The position numbers were made by a program, and so were the translations under genes. The notes beneath the pieces are model-generated. The model was not told the origin of the DNA, made no database searches, and worked only from the letters and a program-made list of their open reading frames with translations. A stretch of 20,305 nt of DNA from a virus: IMG/VR virus record IMGVR_UViG_3300031673_000605, positions 1 through 20,305 of that record. One strand, written 5' to 3'. Shown here piece by piece: positions 15,982 to 20,305 of the stretch. How positions within the stretch are numbered: the stretch's first letter is position 1; each line of letters starts with the position of its first letter.

Positions 15982-17318
15982 CGCAACAGTTTGGTTTTCG
16001 TGCCGCTAGAAACTTAGCAGAAGTTGAAGACAGGGATGATTGCTGGGATAACTTAGGCATTGACAGGCGTGACTTAGCTTTGCTAGTGGGCACTAGCGCC
16101 GCTGGTGTAACAGAAGGAGATTATTTTAATTGCAAAGATTTAAGCACTTTTCTAGAGCCTCAAATTAGTGGGCTCACGGTGGGAGCGGCCTCTGGACTGG
16201 TGGCAATGCTCGGCAAGATCAGCAAAAATGGAGATTCTGGTATTGGCACTCTCTCTGGTGCCACTGTTAATAATGATCGTGCTTATTACAACGCTGCATT
16301 TGACATACTTTCAGCATCCACTGATAGCTTCTTCTCTCCTACTACGGCATCAGGATACAACGCTGGCGCTCAATATTTAATTGGCCCTGCTTCTATTCCT
16401 GATTTAACTATTAGCGGCTTTAATTTTGCAGGAGATACAAAACAATGGTCTGATTACTTTGTCAAATATCGCACTCATTTAAGACTTACGGATAGTGGCG
16501 GCACCCTTCGTTTTTCGCCATTGTATTTAGCTCCACCAACGGTGCTGGACTCTAATGTTTTATGGCTTGATTCAGAATTTAGTCAAATTACTTTAGATGG
16601 CGTGGGGGTAAGACGATGGGAAGACGTGCTGCAACGAGCTAATGCTTCACAAACTGAAGCTGCTTATCGCCCTACTGTTATCACCAGCGACCTCAATGGT
16701 AAAGCCGCCGTTCAATTTGATGGCAGTAATGATTTTCTTAACATTGGCACAATTGGAGCAACCTTGTCAACAGGAGCCACTCTTGTCGTTGCGCTAAGCC
16801 TTAGCAATGCGATAACGGCTGGTGATGCCGTCTACTGCATTGTTAGCTCATTGGCTAATATTTCTAGCTCTTGGCGCAGTGGTAGCGGCAATGGCGCATG
16901 GGGCTTGTTTACAAGCAGCATCATTTCCAACTTTCCCACTGCAATGCCAGTTAATGGCACCCTGATTATGAGCGTAAGGGCAAGCACTGCCTATGGTCTT
17001 GAATTTAGGCTTGATGGTGCAAGAAAAACTTTCATTGCTCCCCCTTCATACACTTACTCCAGCGCAGGTAATTTTGTAATTGGTGTGAGCGATTCAGTGA
17101 GTCGCTCCAATGCTTTTCAGGGCAGTATTAGCTCCTTGGCACTGTTCAATGAAGTGTTGAGTGATGCTGAGCTGCTTTCGCAGGAAGAGTATTTACGATG
17201 GAGATATGGCTTTGTCTTTGATCCAGATGCGGCTGATTTATCGTTTACAAAAGTAATTCATGATGAACGAGTGAATTTGTTTAGGCTTGAAGACGATTCC
17301 ATTTTGGAGGCTGGTTAA
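15978..17318 (+). CDS. Tail-fibre/receptor-binding protein with LamG/concanavalin-like lectin domain (2 of 3)
   Basis: In this 446-residue protein, residues 1-40 carry the shared anchor motif ARNLAEVEDRDDCWDNLGID. Residues 40-185 are strand-rich and of unknown fold. Residues about 187-412 look like a concanavalin/LamG jelly-roll: LWLDSEFSQITLDGVGVRRWEDV, GKAAVQFDGSNDFLNIG, LIMSVRAS, LEFRLDGARK, NFVIGVSD and FQGSISSLALFNEVLSDAEL. The FDGSNDFL and IASLALFN-like blocks are the usual signature. Such domains bind glycans, so a role in recognising host surface polysaccharide is plausible. The C-terminal 30 residues are charged. The start is inside the previous gene's stop. This is the best candidate in the window for a sugar-binding adhesin; the ligand cannot be read from sequence. 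Confidence 0.75.
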   Translation: MTQQFGFRAARNLAEVEDRDDCWDNLGIDRRDLALLVGTSAAGVTEGDYFNCKDLSTFLEPQISGLTVGAASGLVAMLGKISKNGDSGIGTLSGATVNNDRAYYNAAFDILSASTDSFFSPTTASGYNAGAQYLIGPASIPDLTISGFNFAGDTKQWSDYFVKYRTHLRLTDSGGTLRFSPLYLAPPTVLDSNVLWLDSEFSQITLDGVGVRRWEDVLQRANASQTEAAYRPTVITSDLNGKAAVQFDGSNDFLNIGTIGATLSTGATLVVALSLSNAITAGDAVYCIVSSLANISSSWRSGSGNGAWGLFTSSIISNFPTAMPVNGTLIMSVRASTAYGLEFRLDGARKTFIAPPSYTYSSAGNFVIGVSDSVSRSNAFQGSISSLALFNEVLSDAELLSQEEYLRWRYGFVFDPDAADLSFTKVIHDERVNLFRLEDDSILEAG

Positions 17319-17320
17319 TC

Positions 17321-17848
17321 ATGACTCGCGGATTGGTTCGGAAAAACAATTTAAGGGATTTAATTAATCCAGAACGTGCAAGGATTAATCTTGGCCTGCA
17401 AAACAATGATTACAAACGCATCAAGGGGCTTTTCCTCTCGTCGGGACTAACCAATTTAGACGTACAGAAAATTGCAAACTCTTCCACTAATTTCCAGGAC
17501 CAAGTAGATTCTTCAACGGCACTGCTTGCAACAATCACGCCTGTTCTGTATGCAGACAAGGCAGGCGACACCTTGACTGGCACTTGGACTAATAGTGGCA
17601 AGATTGGTGCTAGTGGCGTTGTTGTTAGCGGCATTGTCCTTTCAGGAAGCACTGATGCATTATTTTCACGCTCTTCGCCATTGTCCTCTCTTCAAATTGA
17701 AACAGCTTCTGGAGTGGTACTACCAAGTGGTTTAATCGTCAATAATGTCACTAGTAGCGGCAATGTGGTGGTTGCATCTGGAAAAGTGGCCAGTGTGACA
17801 ATGGGAATCAGCATAAGGGGAGTGCCTTATAAAATTGATTTAGCCTAA
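17321..17848 (+). CDS. Short tail-fibre protein with NLGx-type N-terminal motif (3 of 3)
   Basis: The N-terminus of this 175-residue protein, KNNLRDLINPERARINLGLQ, carries the common fibre motif. The body parallels the gene at 15424: DALFSRSSPLSSLQIETASG resembles its counterpart's ALLRASPLSVGDYSLNG, and ASGVVVSGIVLSG resembles TSGVVIKGADVLA. Both end in a short strand pair (here GISIRGVPYKIDLA). It is therefore a likely paralogue of that gene on the other side of the lectin gene. TTGGAGG at about 17303-17309 precedes ATG 17321, two bases after the lectin gene's stop. No catalytic or transmembrane features are seen. A fibre-shaft or chaperone-like partner role is inferred. Confidence 0.6.
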   Translation: MTRGLVRKNNLRDLINPERARINLGLQNNDYKRIKGLFLSSGLTNLDVQKIANSSTNFQDQVDSSTALLATITPVLYADKAGDTLTGTWTNSGKIGASGVVVSGIVLSGSTDALFSRSSPLSSLQIETASGVVLPSGLIVNNVTSSGNVVVASGKVASVTMGISIRGVPYKIDLA

Positions 17849-17866
17849 ACGTTGGTAGACTATGAT
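17835..17866 (+). promoter_or_regulatory. Possible promoter before the S74 fibre gene
   Basis: TTGATT (17835-17840) and TATGAT (17861-17866) resemble -35 and -10 boxes, but the spacer is 20 bases, longer than ideal. The site lies in the first real gap (41 bases) of an otherwise overlapping gene chain. The match is weak. Confidence 0.25.
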
Positions 17867-17889
17867 TAATTACTGCTTAGATTGCGATT

Positions 17890-19653
17890 GTGACTAAAAT
17901 CTCTCAGCTCTCGTCCATTGGTGATTCACTGGCCATCGGCGATCAGTTTTTGATTAGGGATATTGACGATACGGGAAGCCCGAATAAAAGCGTTACGGTC
18001 AGTGGCATCACGAGGGCCTTGAACCTTGGCACGGCTGCGGCTCCAGCCATTGCCTTCGCAAGTGACAAGAACACCGGCATCTACAGCCCTGGTGCTGACC
18101 AAGTAGCCATCAGCACTAATACACAAGAACGCCTGCGCATCACCTCGGCAGGGCTCGTAGGCATAGGGACTAGTTCCCCTAACACTAATAGCCAACTTCA
18201 TGTTGTTGGCTCAGGTTACAATCCGCTGTATCTTGATACTACTATTGCAGGAGGGGGTGGTATTTCCCTCCTGCAAGGGAATGTTCAGGCACTATATGCA
18301 GGAACTGGAGGCTCTTCTTGGTTGTCTGGGTCAGCCACTACAGATGGCTTGGTTAGGGCAGAAGCAAATTTATTGTTTGCTACCGGCGGAAATAACGAGC
18401 GGATGCGAATCGACAGCTCGGGCCATGTGGGGGTTGGCACTGCGAGCCCCAGTGACACATCCGGTTTTGGTGGAACTCTAGATATTAACGGAACCACTGG
18501 CGCAGCTTGTTATGTACGCACCAATGGAAGTGCTACTGATTATGGACTCATCGGCCATTACGGAGCAGACTTTTACGTCAACAATAACTCCAATGGCCCA
18601 ACACTCTTTCTCACGAATGGATCCGAACGCCTGCGAATCGACAGCTCGGGTGTTGTAAAACTAACTCAATCTGGAAGCAATCCACGTTATGGATCGCTTG
18701 AAACGTCTAGTGATGCTTTTAAGTTAAAAGCGTTTAGTGGCAATGCTAGTCATAACGCCACGATGCAGTTTTTCACTGGCGCTGATTCACCAACCGAACG
18801 CCTACGAATCGACAGCTCGGGCAGGCTGTTAGTTGGTACGTCTAGTTACGCCGGCAACGGCAAATTAGTCACGGCAGGGAATACTGGTGGTAATGCCGGA
18901 ACATTTGATATTTGCTGGGGTGGATCACGTCCAACTGCCGCAAATACAGATATTGGCTACATTCGTTGGTATAGCGCTGATAACTCTTCAGCTAACGCAC
19001 ATTACGCAAGTATTTATGCTTCTAGCGACGGAACTAGCTCTTCTGGAAGTGATATTCCAGGCCGCCTAACATTCTCCACTACGAGAGACGGTCAAAGCAG
19101 CCCAACCGAGGCAATGCGTATTACGCAAGCGGGCAAGTTAATCTTAAATGACACTTCTACCGCCGCGTCTGCAAGATTTGGTATTACTGCTGATCTTAAT
19201 AATGACAACGGTCTTCTTATAAAAAACTCTGTCACGCAAGGAGCTGGACAAAACTTTGTTACTTTTTTAAACTCGGCTGCCAATACTGCAGGCGCGATCA
19301 CGCATAATGGCACTACAACGGTCAACTACGCTACATCTTCAGACTACCGTCTAAAGGAGAACGTTGTTGCAGTTATTGATGGTATTACCCGCCTGCAGCA
19401 ACTGAAACCGAACCGTTTTAACTTTATTGCGGACCCAGACAAAACCGTTGATGGCTTCATCGCTCATGAAGTCCAGGATGTTGTTCCTGAGGCAATCAAC
19501 GGCACCAAGGATGAAATCGATGATGAAGGCAACCCCATCTACCAAGGCATCGACCAATCCAAACTTGTACCACTACTAACAGCAGCACTACAAGAAGCAA
19601 TCGCAAAGATCGAAACCTTAGAACAGCGTCTGTCTGATGCTGGTATCGCCTAG
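17890..19653 (+). CDS. Tail fibre with C-terminal S74 self-cleaving chaperone domain
   Basis: In this 587-residue protein, residues 1-45 (KISQLSSIGDSLAIGDQF, LIRDIDDTGSPNKSVTVSGI) match a common cyanophage fibre anchor. Residues about 50-470 form a beta-rich shaft with five copies of an ERLRI-x-SSG unit, the first two followed by VGIG/VGVG-T-x-SP. The C-terminal domain (about 475-587) has SSDYRLKEN with S484 and K489, the Ser-Lys pair spacing of peptidase S74, then FGF-like GFIAHEVQDVVPEA and a terminal coiled coil (LQEAIAKIETLEQRL). In this family the domain helps the fibre trimerise and then cuts itself off. The start is GTG 17890, just after an in-frame TAG at 17878; no clear ribosome binding site is seen, and ATT 17881 or 17887 cannot be excluded. 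The first part of the gene is more GC-rich (about 58% at 18001-18120 by hand count) than its neighbours. Confidence 0.93.
   Translation: MTKISQLSSIGDSLAIGDQFLIRDIDDTGSPNKSVTVSGITRALNLGTAAAPAIAFASDKNTGIYSPGADQVAISTNTQERLRITSAGLVGIGTSSPNTNSQLHVVGSGYNPLYLDTTIAGGGGISLLQGNVQALYAGTGGSSWLSGSATTDGLVRAEANLLFATGGNNERMRIDSSGHVGVGTASPSDTSGFGGTLDINGTTGAACYVRTNGSATDYGLIGHYGADFYVNNNSNGPTLFLTNGSERLRIDSSGVVKLTQSGSNPRYGSLETSSDAFKLKAFSGNASHNATMQFFTGADSPTERLRIDSSGRLLVGTSSYAGNGKLVTAGNTGGNAGTFDICWGGSRPTAANTDIGYIRWYSADNSSANAHYASIYASSDGTSSSGSDIPGRLTFSTTRDGQSSPTEAMRITQAGKLILNDTSTAASARFGITADLNNDNGLLIKNSVTQGAGQNFVTFLNSAANTAGAITHNGTTTVNYATSSDYRLKENVVAVIDGITRLQQLKPNRFNFIADPDKTVDGFIAHEVQDVVPEAINGTKDEIDDEGNPIYQGIDQSKLVPLLTAALQEAIAKIETLEQRLSDAGIA
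18127..19133 (+). repeat. Five dispersed in-frame repeats in the S74 fibre gene
   Basis: Copies lie at 18127-18153, 18397-18422, 18625-18650, 18796-18821 and 19108-19133. The middle three share cgaatcgacagctcggg exactly and encode E-R-(L/M)-R-I-D-S-S-G. The first and last are diverged (RITSAG, RITQAG). All are in the same reading phase, so recombination between copies would shorten or lengthen the fibre without a frameshift. Confidence 0.9.
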
Positions 19654-19684
19654 ACCCAGTAGACCTACTCAAATCTGGGCCTAG
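19650..19684 (+). repeat. Inverted repeat overlapping the S74 fibre stop codon
   Basis: CTAGACCCAG (19650-19659) can pair with CTGGGCCTAG (19675-19684) at 9 of 10 positions, with one A-C mismatch and a 15-base loop. It has no following T run, so it is not a standard rho-independent terminator. It could be a terminator of another kind, a recombination site arm, or chance. Confidence 0.4.
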
Positions 19685-19685
19685 A

Positions 19686-19704
19686 TTGGGGTTACAAACC
19701 CCGA
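19686..19704 (+). repeat. Hairpin with 7-base loop, T-arm-like in shape
   Basis: TTGGGG (19686-19691) pairs with CCCCGA (19699-19704) around the loop TTACAAA, with one G-T pair. The shape recalls the T arm of a tRNA, a frequent attachment-site element, but the loop departs from the TTCRA consensus and I find no matching 5' acceptor strand upstream. It lies 11 bases before the integrase fragment. Confidence 0.45.
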
Positions 19705-19714
19705 GTCTGCGTTC

Positions 19715-20023
19715 ATGACTCTTGCTGAATTGTGGGACGCTTACGTTGCCGAGCGTTCCATTTCTTTATGCCCTACCAGCCTTGTCTCTGATTATCGATT
19801 GGCATTCCAAAGCTATTTCCGCAAAAAGATGGCACCATTGCATCAGGCTGGTTTGATCTCCCATTTGTACAGGCCATATGACTGTCGTCACACTGCTATC
19901 AGTCGCTGGATTGAGGCAGGGATTCCCGTACCGCAGGTAGCAGCATGGGCCGGAAACACTAGCGAAGTAATCTTTAAGCACTACTGCAACACAACGCAGG
20001 AATATGAAATGCCAGTGCTGTAG
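19715..20023 (+). pseudogene. Tyrosine integrase with internal in-frame deletion
   Basis: The 102 residues join two distant parts of a tyrosine recombinase. Residues 1-37 (MTLAELWDAYVAER, DYRLAFQSYFRK) look like the start of the core-binding domain. Residues about 42-102 are the catalytic C-terminus, with RPYDCRHTAISRW (box II, R58 and H59; Y55 stands where His is usual), WAGNTSE (N81 at the usual His/Trp site) and the nucleophile Y90 in FKHY. The R58-to-Y90 distance of 32 matches full-length enzymes. The box I Arg, the beta-hairpin Lys and roughly 200 residues between are gone, at a join near 19820-19832. No stop or frameshift interrupts the remainder. Alone it should not catalyse recombination. 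It may be a decaying int gene, a regulator that binds att DNA, or an assembly artefact. The frame is open back to 19685. Confidence 0.72.
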
Positions 20024-20048
20024 AATTCCTTAGAGACATTGTTTTCCC

Positions 20049-20305
20049 ATGACAACTGAATTTAACTGGCACATTGCGCAACTAATCCGCCACACTGCTG
20101 ACGGAGTGGTCACAACTGCTCATTACACCATTGATGCCAAAGACGCAGTTTATTCTGCGGGTGCCTATGGCAGCGTTGGACTAGAGCAGCCTGACCCTGA
20201 GACAATGATTCCTTTTGATTCCCTTAGCGAAGAAATCGTTGTGGAATGGGTGAAGGAAAAGCTTGGTGGCGACGAGAAAGTGGAGGAAATTGAAGCGGCC
20301 CTTCA
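20049..20305 (+). CDS. DUF7936-like small protein, 3' partial
   Basis: 85 codons are visible before the window ends: MTTEFNWHIAQLIRHTADGVV, then HYTIDAKDAVYSAGAYGSVGL, IPFDSLSEEIVVEWVKEKLGG and EKVEEIEAAL. The first part is a small antiparallel sheet and the last part an acidic helix pair. I recognise this layout (MTTEF-x-W-x-I, GAYGS, IPF-x-x-L-x-E, VVEWVKE-x-LG) as a family frequent next to fibre genes in marine cyanophages, which I believe is named DUF7936; the name is from memory. Function is unknown, and a small virion or assembly protein is one guess. Start ATG 20049 follows the integrase remnant by 25 bases with only a weak TTAGAG upstream. Judging from relatives, only a few residues are probably missing at the end. 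Confidence 0.6.
   Translation, partial: MTTEFNWHIAQLIRHTADGVVTTAHYTIDAKDAVYSAGAYGSVGLEQPDPETMIPFDSLSEEIVVEWVKEKLGGDEKVEEIEAAL

Noticed and set aside
18127-19133. CRISPR-like array in the repeated fibre region
   Set aside because: The repeats are in coding phase, the intervals are unequal (171-312 bases), and both repeats and intervals encode a continuous fibre protein.
19650-19704. Rho-independent terminator after the S74 fibre gene
   Set aside because: The hairpins are not followed by a T-rich tract; the next bases are GTCTGCGTTC. Kept only as inverted repeats.
19630-19712. A complete tRNA gene around the T-arm-like hairpin
   Set aside because: Only the T-arm shape is present. No upstream strand pairs with the expected acceptor sequence after the hairpin, no D arm or proper anticodon arm can be drawn, and the loop lacks the TTCRA consensus.
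1-20305. Photosynthesis or other auxiliary metabolic genes and anti-phage defence genes
   Set aside because: I looked for them because the host seems to be a cyanobacterium, but every substantial plus-strand frame is accounted for by tail, fibre, integrase-remnant or DUF7936-like genes.

Overview
This window reads as the tail module of a lambda-type siphovirus (or prophage) that infects a marine picocyanobacterium. Every gene is on the + strand and they are packed end to end. The order of tape measure, M-like, L-like, K-like, I-like and J-like proteins is that of the phage lambda tail tip. The link to cyanobacteria is an inference. It rests on moderate-to-low GC (about 44-45% where I counted by hand), the style of the fibre N-termini, a structural-protein family I associate with cyanophages, and a DUF7936-like small protein at the right edge. 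The Prochlorococcus siphovirus P-SS2, described as lambdoid with an int gene and an attachment site, is the natural comparison, but I could not test identity.

Layout. 2-376: 3' part of a tail assembly chaperone frame with no start codon in the window, possibly entered by a -1 frameshift at the left edge. 413-4774: tape measure protein. 4778-7635: M-, L-, K- and I-like tail-tip proteins. 7635-9770: a short J-like tip protein, followed at 9770-10165 by a separate FN3-like protein that corresponds to the part of lambda J just beyond that point. 10167-11284: two small beta-rich structural proteins. 11291-15424: two large paralogous structural proteins in tandem. 15424-17848: three proteins sharing a short N-terminal fibre motif, the middle one carrying a LamG/concanavalin-like lectin domain. 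17890-19653: a tail fibre with a self-cleaving S74 chaperone domain, behind the only clear break in the overlapping gene chain. 19654-19714: two hairpins. 19715-20023: a tyrosine integrase that has lost its middle in frame. 20049 to the right edge: a DUF7936-like small protein.

How it works together. The tape measure sets tail length with the help of the chaperone. M, L, K and I build and process the tip, with L carrying an Fe-S cluster motif and K two predicted hydrolase domains. The J-like hub closes the tip. The genes after it would supply the side fibres and receptor-binding parts. This second half is the variable, host-range half and shows duplication, domain swapping and composition shifts. 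Translational coupling is pervasive: most junctions are 1-nt or 4-nt start/stop overlaps.

The points most worth following up are: the predicted insertion of about 165 residues into the Fe-S loop of the L-like protein; the splitting of J into separate genes; the duplicated structural proteins with different insertions at different sites; the internally deleted integrase beside two hairpins; and a possible slippery sequence at base 1. I found no RNA genes, CRISPR array or insertion sequence, and no gene-free stretch longer than 61 bases.
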